Assembly: GCF_014050225.1 (NCBI RefSeq)
Contig: NZ_JACFXV010000043.1
Location: 310,001-374,000, forward strand
Length of the DNA: 64,000 bases
Origin: Stappia albiluteola
GTDB taxonomy: Bacteria; Pseudomonadota; Alphaproteobacteria; Rhizobiales; Stappiaceae
Reading direction: 5' to 3'
Position numbers and translations under genes: made by a program. Every line of letters begins with the position of its first letter. The stretch's first letter is position 1. The notes under the pieces were generated by a model, which worked only from the letters and a program-made list of their open reading frames with translations, ran no database searches and was not told where the DNA came from. Shown here piece by piece: positions 38,508 through 47,553 of this stretch.

Positions 38508-39278
38508 GTGCGCGACGAACCGCTTCATGGACGGCATGCGCTGGTAACGGGAGGCTCGCGCGGGATCGGTACGGCGATAGCCCGCCGCCTCGCCGAAAGG
38601 GGCGCAACCGTCACGATCCTCGGGCGCGAAGCGGTCCGCCTGGAGCAGGTGGCGAAGGAAATCGGAGCGGATGGCTTCGTGACTGCCGACGTCACTGACC
38701 GCGATGCCTTGACTGCAGCGATTGCCGAAGCCGAGGCCACACATGGCGGCGTCGCGATCCTCGTCAACAATGCTGGCGCGGCCGAAAGCGCCCCTTTCCT
38801 GAAATCGTCGCCCGAACTCTTCTCGCGCATGCTGTCGGTCAACCTGGAAAGCGTGGTGACGGCCTGCCATGCGGTGCTGCCGGGCATGATCGCGGAAGGC
38901 TACGGGCGCGTGGTCAACATTGCCTCGACGGCCGGGCTGAAGGGCTATCGCTACGTTTCCGCCTATGTCGCGGCGAAACACGCGGTGATCGGTCTCACAC
39001 GAGCGCTGGCGCTGGAGACGGCGGAGCGCGGCGTAACGGTCAATGCTATCTGCCCGGGCTTCACCGATACGGACCTGCTTCGCGGCAGCGTCGAGCGCAT
39101 CGTCGAAAAGACCGGCCGCGACGAGGCCGAGGTCATTTCGGAGATGGTGAAGGACAATCCGCAGAAGCGGCTGATTGCGCCGGAGGAAATCGCCGATGCC
39201 GTCATCTGGCTCGCAAGCCCCTCTGCCAGGAGCGTGACGGGTCAGTCGATCGCCATTGCCGGCGGCGAGGTCATGTGA
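38508..39278 (+). CDS. Short-chain dehydrogenase, probable 3-hydroxyacyl-CoA dehydrogenase
   Basis: A 256-residue classical SDR with GTG start. The cofactor motif is VTGGSRGIGTAIA, NNAG is intact (VNNAGAAES), and the active site is IASTAGLKGYRYVSAYVAAK with Ser, Tyr and Lys. It ends with the VTGQSIAIAGGEVM strand. It heads the aromatic-acid operon, with the MarR start nine bases after its stop. A role as the dehydrogenase of the beta-oxidation-like ring degradation is inferred from position. Confidence 0.85.
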   Translation: MRDEPLHGRHALVTGGSRGIGTAIARRLAERGATVTILGREAVRLEQVAKEIGADGFVTADVTDRDALTAAIAEAEATHGGVAILVNNAGAAESAPFLKSSPELFSRMLSVNLESVVTACHAVLPGMIAEGYGRVVNIASTAGLKGYRYVSAYVAAKHAVIGLTRALALETAERGVTVNAICPGFTDTDLLRGSVERIVEKTGRDEAEVISEMVKDNPQKRLIAPEEIADAVIWLASPSARSVTGQSIAIAGGEVM

Positions 39279-39286
39279 GGGGGGAT

Positions 39287-39835
39287 ATGGCGGATATTCC
39301 GATATTCGGTGAAGGCGAGGTGGACGCGGAGACCCGCGCCAACGGTGCCGCCGGCCACAAGGACGAGCTTCGGCTTTGGCTGCGGCTACTTACCTGCACC
39401 AACCTGATCGAGGCAGAGATCCGCTCGCGCCTGCGCTCCCGTTTCGATGTCACGCTGCCGCGCTTCGACCTGATGGCGCAGCTTGAGCGCGCGCCGGACG
39501 GCATGACGCTCGGCGAATTGTCGAAGCGGATGATGGTCTCCGCCGGCAATGTCACCGGCCTCGTCGACCGGCTTCTGCAGGACGGCCTGCTGGAGAGGCG
39601 CCGGGCGCCGGGCGACCGGCGATCTTCGCTCGTGCGCCTGACGGCTGCGGGCCATGACAGCTTCAGGGCGATGGCGGAAGCCCATGGCGACTGGATCGGC
39701 GATTTCTTCGCCGGCCTCGGCGACGACGACGTCGACGCGTTGATGGCGTTGCTCGGCCGCACCAAGGCATCCGTGCGCGGAGCGATCGAAGGCCAGGCCG
39801 GCATAGCCGGCGAGGGGGAGACGGACAATGTCTGA
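39287..39835 (+). CDS. MarR family transcriptional regulator of the aromatic-acid operon
   Basis: A 182-residue winged-helix protein. The recognition helix region is [20 protein letters not shown] and the wing is [17 protein letters not shown], both typical of MarR. ATG 39287 follows GAGGGGGG. MarR proteins in such operons usually repress until an aromatic CoA thioester binds, as BadR/CouR-like regulators do. It overlaps the enoyl-CoA hydratase start by eight bases. Its likely site is the palindrome at 38461-38478. Confidence 0.87.
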   Translation: MADIPIFGEGEVDAETRANGAAGHKDELRLWLRLLTCTNLIEAEIRSRLRSRFDVTLPRFDLMAQLERAPDGMTLGELSKRMMVSAGNVTGLVDRLLQDGLLERRRAPGDRRSSLVRLTAAGHDSFRAMAEAHGDWIGDFFAGLGDDDVDALMALLGRTKASVRGAIEGQAGIAGEGETDNV

Positions 39836-40682
39836 TGACGCGCCACGCGGCCAGGAAACCTATGCCATCACGCCGCCTGTCCGCGATTACCGCCCCCGGC
39901 ACTTTCTGCTGGAGGTTGCCGGCAAGACGGCGACGATCACGCTCAACCGCCCGGAGCGCAAGAATCCGCTGACTTTCCAGTCCTACGCGGAACTGCGCGA
40001 TCTCTTTCGCGCCCTGCAATTCGACGACGATGTGAAGACAGTCGTCGTTACCGGCGCGGGCGGCAATTTCTGTTCCGGCGGCGATGTGTTCGAAATTATC
40101 GAGCCGCTCCTGTCGCGCGACATGCCGGGCCTTCTCCAGTTCACCAGGATGACGGGCGAACTGGTCAAGGCGATGCGCGCCTGTCCGCAGCCGATCGTCG
40201 CGGCCATCGACGGGATCTGTGTCGGTGCCGGCGCCATTATCGCCATGGCGTCGGACCTTCGCGTGGGCACGGCGCGCGCCAAGGTCGCCTTCCTGTTCAA
40301 CAAGGTCGGCCTCGCTGGCTGCGACATGGGCGCCTGCGCCATCCTGCCAAGGATCATCGGCCAGGGGCGGGCGTCAGAGCTTCTCTATACCGGCCGCGTG
40401 ATGAAGGGCGACGAAGCCGAGCGCTGGGGCTTCTTCAATCGGCTCGTCGAGCCGGAAGCGGTCCTCGTCGAGGCGACAGTCCTTGCAAACGAACTTTCCG
40501 CCGGTCCGACATTCGCCAACGCCATGACAAAGCGCATGCTGCACATGGAGTGGGACATGTCGGTCGATCAGGCGATCGAGGCGGAAGCCATGGCTCAGGC
40601 CGTCTGCATGAAGACGGAGGACTATCGCCGCGCCTTCGAGGCCTTCGCCAGTAAGCAGACGCCGGTCTTCAAGGGCGATTGA
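39828..40682 (+). CDS. Enoyl-CoA hydratase/isomerase family protein
   Basis: A 284-residue crotonase with a 30-residue N-terminal extension. The core shows [23 protein letters not shown] and [19 protein letters not shown] (oxyanion hole). The usual second catalytic glutamate region reads [19 protein letters not shown], where Asp rather than Glu appears, resembling ring-opening hydrolases and isomerases of aromatic CoA pathways more than simple hydratases. It sits between the MarR and acyl-CoA dehydrogenase genes. It could hydrate or hydrolytically open the reduced ring. Confidence 0.83.
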   Translation: MSDDAPRGQETYAITPPVRDYRPRHFLLEVAGKTATITLNRPERKNPLTFQSYAELRDLFRALQFDDDVKTVVVTGAGGNFCSGGDVFEIIEPLLSRDMPGLLQFTRMTGELVKAMRACPQPIVAAIDGICVGAGAIIAMASDLRVGTARAKVAFLFNKVGLAGCDMGACAILPRIIGQGRASELLYTGRVMKGDEAERWGFFNRLVEPEAVLVEATVLANELSAGPTFANAMTKRMLHMEWDMSVDQAIEAEAMAQAVCMKTEDYRRAFEAFASKQTPVFKGD

Positions 40683-40703
40683 ACCAGGGAACGACTAAGC
40701 GAG

Positions 40704-41885
40704 ATGGCTGACAAGAGCTTCCTGTCCTGGCCCTTCTTCGAGGATCGCCACCGCGACCTGGCCGCTTCGCTCGAACACTGGGCCGCGGAAAATGTCGCAG
40801 GCCTGAGCGACCATGGTGATGTAGACGCCAGCTGCCGTCGACTGGTAGCCGCGCTTGGGAAAGCCGGCTTCCTGCGCCATGCGATCCCGCAAGCCTACGG
40901 CGGTGCCTCGGAAGCGCTCGACGTACGTTCGCTCTGCATCATCCGCGAGACGCTGGCCCGGTTCGATGGCCTTGCCGACTTCGCCTTCGCCATGCAGGGG
41001 CTCGGCACGGGGTCAATCTCGCTGGCTGGTTCTGCAGAGCTCAAGGCGCGCTATCTGCCGCCGGTAGGGCGCGGAGAGAAGCTCGCCGCATTCGCTCTCT
41101 CCGAGCCGGAGGCGGGCTCCGATGTCGCGGCGCTGGCAACGCAGGCTGATCCGGACGGTCCGAACCATGTGGTGTTGAACGGAACCAAGACCTGGATTTC
41201 CAATGGCGGCATCGCCGACCACTATGTGGTTTTCGCCAGGACGGGCGAGGCGACCGGCGCGCGCGGCCTTTCCGCCTTCGTGGTCGATGCCGACACGCAG
41301 GGATTGACGATCGCGGAGCGCATTGAGACCATCGCGCCGCATCCGCTGGCGACGCTATCCTTCGAAAATTGCAGGGTTCCCATCAGCCATCGCCTCGGTA
41401 ATCCGGGCGAGGGCTTCAAGGTGGCGATGGCCACGCTCGACATCTTCCGTTCCACTGTTGGGGCGGCAGCCCTGGGTTTCGCGCGCGCCGCGCTCGACGC
41501 CACGCTCTCGCATACGACGAGCCGGCAGCTCTTCGGCGCGCCGCTTGCCGATCTGCAGATGACGCAGGCATCGCTCGCCGACATGGTGGCTGAGGTCGAT
41601 GCAGCGGCCCTTCTCGTCTACCGCGCTGCCTGGACCAAGGATCGGGGGGCGGCTCGCGTCACGCGCGAGGCAGCCCTTGCCAAGCTCGTCGCCACCGAGA
41701 ACGCGCAAACCGTCATCGACCGCGCCGTGCAGCTTCACGGCGGTATGGGCGTTACCGTCGGCTCGAAAGTCGAAGCGCTCTATCGCGAGATCCGGGCGCT
41801 GCGCATCTACGAAGGTGCATCTGAGATCCAGAAGCTTGTGATCGCCCGTCAGGCGATCGCCGATCACGTTGCCAAGGTTGGGTGA
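40704..41885 (+). CDS. Acyl-CoA dehydrogenase of the aromatic-acid operon
   Basis: A 393-residue FAD enzyme. The FAD/substrate strand is [15 protein letters not shown] and [18 protein letters not shown]. The later [17 protein letters not shown] and [14 protein letters not shown] stretches are family-typical, and the catalytic Glu is Glu370 in IYEGASEIQ. It probably oxidises an alicyclic or dicarboxyl-CoA intermediate after ring reduction. It starts 21 bases after the hydratase gene and ends 18 bases before the ligase gene. Confidence 0.86.
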   Translation: MADKSFLSWPFFEDRHRDLAASLEHWAAENVAGLSDHGDVDASCRRLVAALGKAGFLRHAIPQAYGGASEALDVRSLCIIRETLARFDGLADFAFAMQGLGTGSISLAGSAELKARYLPPVGRGEKLAAFALSEPEAGSDVAALATQADPDGPNHVVLNGTKTWISNGGIADHYVVFARTGEATGARGLSAFVVDADTQGLTIAERIETIAPHPLATLSFENCRVPISHRLGNPGEGFKVAMATLDIFRSTVGAAALGFARAALDATLSHTTSRQLFGAPLADLQMTQASLADMVAEVDAAALLVYRAAWTKDRGAARVTREAALAKLVATENAQTVIDRAVQLHGGMGVTVGSKVEALYREIRALRIYEGASEIQKLVIARQAIADHVAKVG

Positions 41886-41903
41886 GGGCAGGAGAGGACC
41901 GTC

Positions 41904-43532
41904 ATGGTGAAGTCAGCCCATGTCGATACGTTCACGGCCGACAATCTGCCGCCGAGGGAACAGTGGCCGGAATTCATCAATCTCGACAGCCTGGGCTATG
42001 GCGAGCGCATGAACTGCGCCGTCGAGCTGATAGACCGGAACATTGAGGCTGGACTGGGTGGCAAATATGCGGTGATCTCGCCCGAGCTGCGCTGGACCTA
42101 TAGCGAACTGTCGCGCACCGTTGCCCGCATAGCCCATGTACTGGTGCAGGATTTCGGCCTGAAGCCAGGCAACCGGGTGCTCTTGCGCTTCCCCAATTCT
42201 CCGATGATGGTCGCCGCCTATTTTGCCGTGCTTCGGGCCGGCGGCGCCGTTGTCGCCACCATGCCGTTGCTGCGCGCGAAGGAGCTCTCCGCGATCGCCG
42301 GAAAAGCGCAGATCTCGCTTGCTCTCTGCGACCACCGCCTGCGGGAGGAAATGGAGAAGACGGCCGCACAGGTGCCTGAACTGGTTTCGATCCTCTATTC
42401 GGGAAGCGGCGAAGGAAGCTCCCTTGAGGCGCGGATGGCGGAAAAGGCGCCGGAATTCACGCCGTGCGATACGGCGGCGGACGACGTTTGTCTGCTCGGC
42501 TTCACTTCCGGCACGACCGGCGAGCCGAAGGCGACCATGCACTTCCACCGCGATATGCTGGCAATTTGCGACTGCTATTCGCGCGAGGTCTTGCGGCCTC
42601 AATCGAGCGATGTCTTCATCGGCTCGCCGCCGCTTGCCTTCACCTTCGGTCTTGGCGGGCTCGTGCTCTTCCCGTTCCGCGCCGGCGCGACGGCGGTGCT
42701 GCTGGAAAGAGCCGGACCCGACGATCTGCTCGCCGCCATCCCCTATTATAAGCCTTCTGTGTTGTTCACCGCGCCTACCGCCTATCGCGCCATGCTCGCC
42801 AAGCTGACCGGCGTCGATTTTTCGTCGCTTCGCAAATGCGTCTCGGCTGGCGAGCCCCTGCCGAAGGCGACCTTCGACGATTGGCAGCAGGCGACCGGCA
42901 TTTCGATCATGGACGGCATCGGCGCCACCGAGATGCTGCATATTTTCATCGCCGCCCGCGAAGAGGAAATCCGCCCCGGCGCGACGGGCAAGCCGGTTCC
43001 AGGCTACGAAGCCAGGGTGGTCGATGAGGACGGCGAGGAGGTTCCCGACGGAACACCCGGAAAGCTTGCGGTACGCGGGCCCACAGGCTGCCGCTATCTC
43101 GCCGATCCAAGGCAGGCCGACTACGTGAAGGACGGCTGGAATATTACCGGCGACACCTATATCCGCGACGCCGATGGCTATTTCTGGTATCAGGCCCGCT
43201 CCGACGACATGATCATCTCCGCCGGTTACAACATCGCCGGGCCGGAGGTTGAAGCGACGCTTCTTGCCCATCAGGCCGTCGCGGAATGCGGGGTTGTCGC
43301 TCAGCCGGATCGCGAACGAGGGCAGATCGTCAAGGCGTATGTCGTGTTGAAGCCCGGTGTGTCGGGCGATGCCGCACTTGTCAAAGCCTTGCAGGAGCAC
43401 GTAAAGGCGGAGCTTGCGCCATACAAATATCCGCGCGCCGTCGAATTCGTCGACAAGCTGCCAAGGACCGAGACCGGCAAGCTGCAACGCTTCGCCCTTC
43501 GCGAAATCGCGGCCGCCAGTGCCTCGTCGTGA
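41904..43532 (+). CDS. Benzoate-type CoA ligase, probably 2-aminobenzoate-CoA ligase
   Basis: A 542-residue ANL-superfamily ligase that activates an aryl carboxylate to its CoA ester with ATP. The P-loop is TSGTTGEPK (201-209). The adenylate motif DGIGATEMLHIF and the hinge YQARSDDMI are clear, and the C-terminal lysine lies in PRTETGKLQRFALRE. The IGATEMLHIFI stretch is of the benzoate-CoA/2-aminobenzoate-CoA ligase type. It begins the pathway that the divergent monooxygenase/reductase continues. ATG 41904 has GGAGAGG upstream. Confidence 0.87.
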   Translation: MVKSAHVDTFTADNLPPREQWPEFINLDSLGYGERMNCAVELIDRNIEAGLGGKYAVISPELRWTYSELSRTVARIAHVLVQDFGLKPGNRVLLRFPNSPMMVAAYFAVLRAGGAVVATMPLLRAKELSAIAGKAQISLALCDHRLREEMEKTAAQVPELVSILYSGSGEGSSLEARMAEKAPEFTPCDTAADDVCLLGFTSGTTGEPKATMHFHRDMLAICDCYSREVLRPQSSDVFIGSPPLAFTFGLGGLVLFPFRAGATAVLLERAGPDDLLAAIPYYKPSVLFTAPTAYRAMLAKLTGVDFSSLRKCVSAGEPLPKATFDDWQQATGISIMDGIGATEMLHIFIAAREEEIRPGATGKPVPGYEARVVDEDGEEVPDGTPGKLAVRGPTGCRYLADPRQADYVKDGWNITGDTYIRDADGYFWYQARSDDMIISAGYNIAGPEVEATLLAHQAVAECGVVAQPDRERGQIVKAYVVLKPGVSGDAALVKALQEHVKAELAPYKYPRAVEFVDKLPRTETGKLQRFALREIAAASASS

Positions 43533-43577
43533 AGCCGACAATCGGGCTTCTGGAAAAGAAATTCAGGGAGTGACGCC

Positions 43578-44051
43578 GTGAGCCTCAGCGAAAAAGGCAC
43601 TCAGCCAGGCAAGGCCGCAGCCATTGACGCAGGTTCGCCGCCCCTTCAACCGTTGTTGCCTGATGGCTGGCCGGTGCCGAAAGGCTATGCCAACGGCATG
43701 GCCGGTGAGGGCCGCGTGGTGTTGACGGGCGGGCAGGTCGGCTGGACGCCCGAAGGCGTCTTTTCGCCCGACTTCATAGAACAGGTGCGCCAGACGCTGG
43801 AAAATATCGTCAAAGTGGTGGAAGCGGCCGGCGGGAGGGCGGAGCATATCGGCCGGCTGACCTGGTATGTTACCGATATCGACCGCTATCGCGCGTCGCT
43901 GAAGGATCTTGGCCCCGCCTATCGCTCCGTCATGGGGCGGCATTTCCCGGCCATGGCAGTTGTTCAGGTCGTCTCGCTGGTCGAGCCGGAAGCCATGGTG
44001 GAGATCGAGGGGACGGCGATCATCCCCAAAAACGAAGGTAAAATCTCCTAG
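43578..44051 (+). CDS. RidA family protein (enamine/imine deaminase)
   Basis: A 157-residue RidA/YjgF-family protein with a GTG start and AGGGAG upstream. The opening LLPDGWPVPKGYANGMAGEG and VVLTGGQVGWTP are typical. The arginine conserved in catalytic RidA proteins is not obvious at the exact site, though RxxxGRHFPAM is near the expected region. RidA enzymes hydrolyse reactive enamines and imines. The product of 2-aminobenzoyl-CoA reductase is a cyclic enamine, so deamination in this pathway is a plausible role, though I infer it from context. It is the last gene of the operon. Confidence 0.82.
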   Translation: MSLSEKGTQPGKAAAIDAGSPPLQPLLPDGWPVPKGYANGMAGEGRVVLTGGQVGWTPEGVFSPDFIEQVRQTLENIVKVVEAAGGRAEHIGRLTWYVTDIDRYRASLKDLGPAYRSVMGRHFPAMAVVQVVSLVEPEAMVEIEGTAIIPKNEGKIS

Positions 44052-44065
44052 GGTTCGGACCCCGG

Positions 44066-45112
44066 TCAGGCAACCTCGGCGTCGAGGTCGCCGTCCGTCT
44101 GGACCTGATTGCGGCCGGCGCGCTTGCCGGCATATAGCGCGGAATCGGCACGCGCTATGAGGGATTGCGCCGTATCGCCCGGCCTATAGGCGGCCGCGCC
44201 AATGGTAATCGTTATGCGTCCCAGATTTTCGCCGGTCGAGCGCTTCACCAATTCCTTCGAATAGACGGCTCGGCGGATGTGTTCGGCAACAGTCGCGGCC
44301 TGGCTCAGCGAGGTTTGCGGCAGAATGATCGCGAATTCCTCACCGCCATAACGGCAGGCAATATCGTGGCCCTTGACGTTTTGCTTCACCGCAAGCGCGA
44401 CAAGGCGCAGTACCTGATCTCCGGTTTGATGGCCGAAATTATCGTTGAACTGCTTGAAGTGATCGATATCCGTGATCAGCAGGGAGAGGGGCTCGCCGGA
44501 CTTTTCCGTTTCCTGTACCAGCCGCTCGATGATTTGGTCGAAGTGCTTTCGATTGTTGAGGGTGGTCAACTCGTCGGTCATGGACTCGTAGCGGATCGCT
44601 TCAAGGCTTTCCTGAAGCGACTCTATCTGCTTCCTGGATGTAACGAGCTGGTTTTCAAGCGAACGGTTGGCGTCTGCCGTATCCTGCGTCGCTTTCAGGA
44701 TCCCTGCAATCAGGGATTTCAATTGAGCCGGATCGAGTAATGTTTGAAGTTGATCGATTGCTCCGGAAAGGGCGGTCCCATATTCGGATATGATATCCGT
44801 ATTCTGGCCAAGCCTGTCGACCATATCCCGGATCTCATCGGAGAGCTTTTCTCCCACCTGGTCGATTCGTTCCCCCAACCGGTGAGGCGAAAGAAATCTA
44901 TTATATATCTGCTGCAGCTCTTCGGTAGTAATGCGCCCCTGAGATCCAACCACTTCATTGACGGCGCGATTTAATGAATGATTGAAGCCGGCTGAATACG
45001 TGTACCAGAGCTCATAATAGCGCGGGTAGGCGGGAAGCGTATTCTTCCGTATATAATTTAACGCAGCGTCACCGTATACAATCGTACGCTTGAAATCGTC
45101 TTCCTGAGCCAT
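44066..45112 (-). CDS. Diguanylate cyclase (GGDEF domain)
   Basis: A 348-residue cytoplasmic protein with an N-terminal helical sensor-like region (KRTIVYGDAALNYIRKN, AYPRYYELWYTY), a long coiled coil (about residues 110-190) and a C-terminal GGDEF domain. The active site is RYGGEEFAIIL and the TDELTTLNNRKHFD entrance is complete, so catalysis of c-di-GMP synthesis is expected. The inhibitory I-site position reads KGHD instead of RxxD. I chose ATG 45112 (MAQEDDFKRT) with GGAAGG upstream; two further in-frame ATGs at 45124 and 45151 exist. Signal and target are unknown. Confidence 0.87.
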   Translation of the reverse strand: MAQEDDFKRTIVYGDAALNYIRKNTLPAYPRYYELWYTYSAGFNHSLNRAVNEVVGSQGRITTEELQQIYNRFLSPHRLGERIDQVGEKLSDEIRDMVDRLGQNTDIISEYGTALSGAIDQLQTLLDPAQLKSLIAGILKATQDTADANRSLENQLVTSRKQIESLQESLEAIRYESMTDELTTLNNRKHFDQIIERLVQETEKSGEPLSLLITDIDHFKQFNDNFGHQTGDQVLRLVALAVKQNVKGHDIACRYGGEEFAIILPQTSLSQAATVAEHIRRAVYSKELVKRSTGENLGRITITIGAAAYRPGDTAQSLIARADSALYAGKRAGRNQVQTDGDLDAEVA

Positions 45113-45290
45113 GAAGCCTTCCATGCGTTCCTGCGAGCATTTGACTTTCAAACCGCTCGTCGGCCCGAATATTTAATTAAGAATAATCACTGGAAACGCT
45201 TAAATTGCAGTTAAAAAACTCGCAGAAACGATTATTGACGCTCCGTCAGATAAGGAAAGCCAAGAACTCCGATTGAAATATTCGGAATTC

Positions 45291-46760
45291 TCAACCCGTG
45301 CGTTTCGGCCTGGGGTCACGAAGCAGGAATGCCGGGACGTGATCACCGAGGCCAACGACCGCTTCCTCGGCCCGCGAACCCCGATCGCGCCCGGAATGCT
45401 CCCGCTTCGGGCGCTTGCGTGTGTCCGCGGGCTTCGGGTTCGAATTGTCGTTGGTGATCGTGCTGCTTCGGCTTGCGGTCCGTGCTTCGCCGCCCGCTTC
45501 TTCGGCAGATCGCTCACGCTTCCTGGGGGCTCGCTTGGACTTGCTGTCCGTCGTCCTGGACGTGTCGGATGACTTTTCCGCCGAGGTCTTCCTGCGGCGG
45601 CGATCGCTACGTGCTTCGGCCTCGGCACTGAAATCGATTGCTTCGCCTTGCCACTCGATCTTCCTGTCGATGAGTTTCTCAATCGCGGAGAGGTATTTCT
45701 CGTCGCCAGGCGTCACGACCGTATAGGCGGTGCCGGACCTGCCGGCACGTCCCGTGCGTCCGATGCGGTGGACGTAGTCTTCACTATGAATTGGGACGTC
45801 ATAGTTGAAGACGTGGCTGACGTCGGGAATATCGAGACCACGGGCTGCGACATCGCTTGCCACAAGAAGAGAAACCTCGCCCTTCCTGAAACTATCGAGC
45901 GTGCTCATGCGCGAGCGTTGATCCATGTCGCCATGCAGCGCGCCGACCGAATAGCCGTGCCTCTCGAGCGAACGAAAAAGCGTCTGAACGTCGCGCTTGC
46001 GATTGCAGAAGATGATGGCGTTCTTCAAGTCTTCGGCGTCATCAATGAGCGAGCGCAGCACTGCGCGTTTCTCGAAATCCTTTGAAGGGGAGGCCGCGAC
46101 CTTCTGCGTTACGGTTTCGGCAGTGGACGACGTCTTCGCCACTTCCACGCGCACGGGATTGTGCAGGAAAGTGTCGACAAGGCGCTGGATTTCCGGCGGC
46201 ATGGTTGCCGAGAAGAATAGCGTCTGGCGTGTGAAGGGGATCAGCTTGCAGATGCGCTCGATGTCGGGAATGAAGCCCATGTCGAGCATCCGATCGGCTT
46301 CGTCGATGACGAGGATCTCGACACCCTGAAGAAGAAGCTTGCCGCGCTCGCTGTGATCGAGCAGGCGGCCGGGTGTGGCGATCAGCACATCGACGCCGCG
46401 ATCGAGCTTCTTGTCCTGGTCGCCGAAGGATGTGCCGCCGATCAGCAAAGCCACGTTCAGCTTGTGGTTTGTTCCGTATTTGAGGAAGTTTTCTTCCACC
46501 TGGGCGGCTAGTTCGCGTGTCGGCTCAAGAATGAGGGTTCGCGGCATTCGCGCCCGGGCACGGCCCTTTTCGAGAAGGGTAAGCATCGGAAGCGTGAAAG
46601 AGGCCGTCTTGCCGGTACCCGTCTGCGCAAGGCCAAGCACGTCCCTGCGCTCCAGCACATGCGGGATAGCGCCAGCCTGGATCGGAGTGGGTTCCTTGTA
46701 ACCGGCAGCTTCAACGGCTGCGATAACTTTTTCGCTCAGCCCGAGTGCAGAAAAGGACAT
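45291..46760 (-). CDS. DEAD-box RNA helicase, RhlE-like
   Basis: A 489-residue helicase. The motifs are in order: Q motif PTPIQAGAIPHVL, I AQTGTGKT, Ia PTRELA, II DEAD (VIDEADRMLDMGF), III SAT, and VI HRIGRTGRAGR. A 110-residue basic, low-complexity tail (RKTSAEKSSD to RPKREHSGRDRG) follows, usual for RNA-binding RhlE proteins. It probably unwinds structured RNA in ribosome assembly, decay or cold adaptation. A -35/-10 pair lies about 95 bases upstream. Confidence 0.92.
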   Translation of the reverse strand: MSFSALGLSEKVIAAVEAAGYKEPTPIQAGAIPHVLERRDVLGLAQTGTGKTASFTLPMLTLLEKGRARARMPRTLILEPTRELAAQVEENFLKYGTNHKLNVALLIGGTSFGDQDKKLDRGVDVLIATPGRLLDHSERGKLLLQGVEILVIDEADRMLDMGFIPDIERICKLIPFTRQTLFFSATMPPEIQRLVDTFLHNPVRVEVAKTSSTAETVTQKVAASPSKDFEKRAVLRSLIDDAEDLKNAIIFCNRKRDVQTLFRSLERHGYSVGALHGDMDQRSRMSTLDSFRKGEVSLLVASDVAARGLDIPDVSHVFNYDVPIHSEDYVHRIGRTGRAGRSGTAYTVVTPGDEKYLSAIEKLIDRKIEWQGEAIDFSAEAEARSDRRRRKTSAEKSSDTSRTTDSKSKRAPRKRERSAEEAGGEARTASRSSTITNDNSNPKPADTRKRPKREHSGRDRGSRAEEAVVGLGDHVPAFLLRDPRPKRTG

Positions 46761-46849
46761 GTTACCTATGTATCATCAGGAGGGTATGTCCGTTATTCCC
46801 CAAGGACCAGCATTGATCGCAGAGCCATGAACCGGACAATTTGGCGCGC

Positions 46850-46877
46850 ACACTACAGTTCGATTTGGAAAAGTCAA
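46850..46877 (-). promoter_or_regulatory. Predicted sigma-70-type promoter of the RhlE-like helicase
   Basis: On the minus strand, TTGACT (46872-46877) and TAGTGT (46850-46855) are 16 bases apart. Transcription would begin near 46843, giving a leader of about 80 bases before the helicase ATG at 46760. Assigned from consensus similarity only. Confidence 0.4.
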
Positions 46878-47035
46878 TGATTACGGAGTGCCATTGGCGG
46901 GAACCCGACCTTCTGCAGCATCGAGATCAATATCCGTCGAAAAGATCGATTGATTCAACGTTGAGAATCGCGAATGCACGAACACCGCCTGAATGTCACG
47001 TTAACGCGGGAAATGGCCATGTCATCTCGTATGGA

Positions 47036-47482
47036 TTAGTTGGTCGTTTCCCGAAAGATATACGCAGGCTTTTCGCCCGATTCGATAAATAGTTCATACG
47101 TTACTTCGTCACCGGCTGGAGTGGCAGTGTCTACGAATGCCGATATTTCGCCATTTTCAATTTCGCTGCGAAGATCCAAAACGCGCTCGCCGCTTTCACG
47201 GAGTTCCACGATCTCCATTGTTCGCGCAGGAGTGTCTTCTCCCCGCCATTGAACAAAAAGCCTGTCCCGTTCCTCCAACCGCAAGACGACGAAGCGAGCC
47301 CCGCTCTCGCCCGGTCCCGCAACAACGGACATTTGTTGGATGCCGCTTGGCAGGTGCGCAACAAAATCATCGATTTCGTCGGCGAGTCCGACCCTCACGG
47401 TGCTTACGAGCGAAAGCGCGACGACAAGCAGATGCTGGCGCCACAGAAACCTGATTTTGCGCAAATGTTTGCGCCGGTTCAT
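47036..47482 (-). CDS. Secreted or membrane-anchored protein of unknown function
   Basis: A 148-residue product that I do not recognise. A basic start (MNRRKHLRKIRFLWRQ) and hydrophobic stretch (LLVVALSLVSTV) followed by GLADE indicate a Sec signal peptide or anchor. The rest is soluble, with VVLRLEERDRLFVQWRG and EIVELRESGERVLDLR stretches of beta-rich appearance. I prefer ATG 47482 over 47500; neither has a clear ribosome-binding site. It lies between the helicase and the sulfotransferase-like gene on the same strand. Codon pattern is less GC-biased than neighbours at some third positions, so an acquired gene is possible. Confidence 0.6.
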   Translation of the reverse strand: MNRRKHLRKIRFLWRQHLLVVALSLVSTVRVGLADEIDDFVAHLPSGIQQMSVVAGPGESGARFVVLRLEERDRLFVQWRGEDTPARTMEIVELRESGERVLDLRSEIENGEISAFVDTATPAGDEVTYELFIESGEKPAYIFRETTN

Positions 47483-47553
47483 GCTAAGGGCAAAGTGCAA
47501 TCAGTTTCCTTCGCTGGTTGGCCGGAATCATACGCACTGCAACTGGGCTATAA

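Noticed and set aside
41913-43541. 542-codon open frame antisense to the CoA ligase
   Set aside because: Covers exactly the ligase, whose motifs are complete; the antisense product has no motif.
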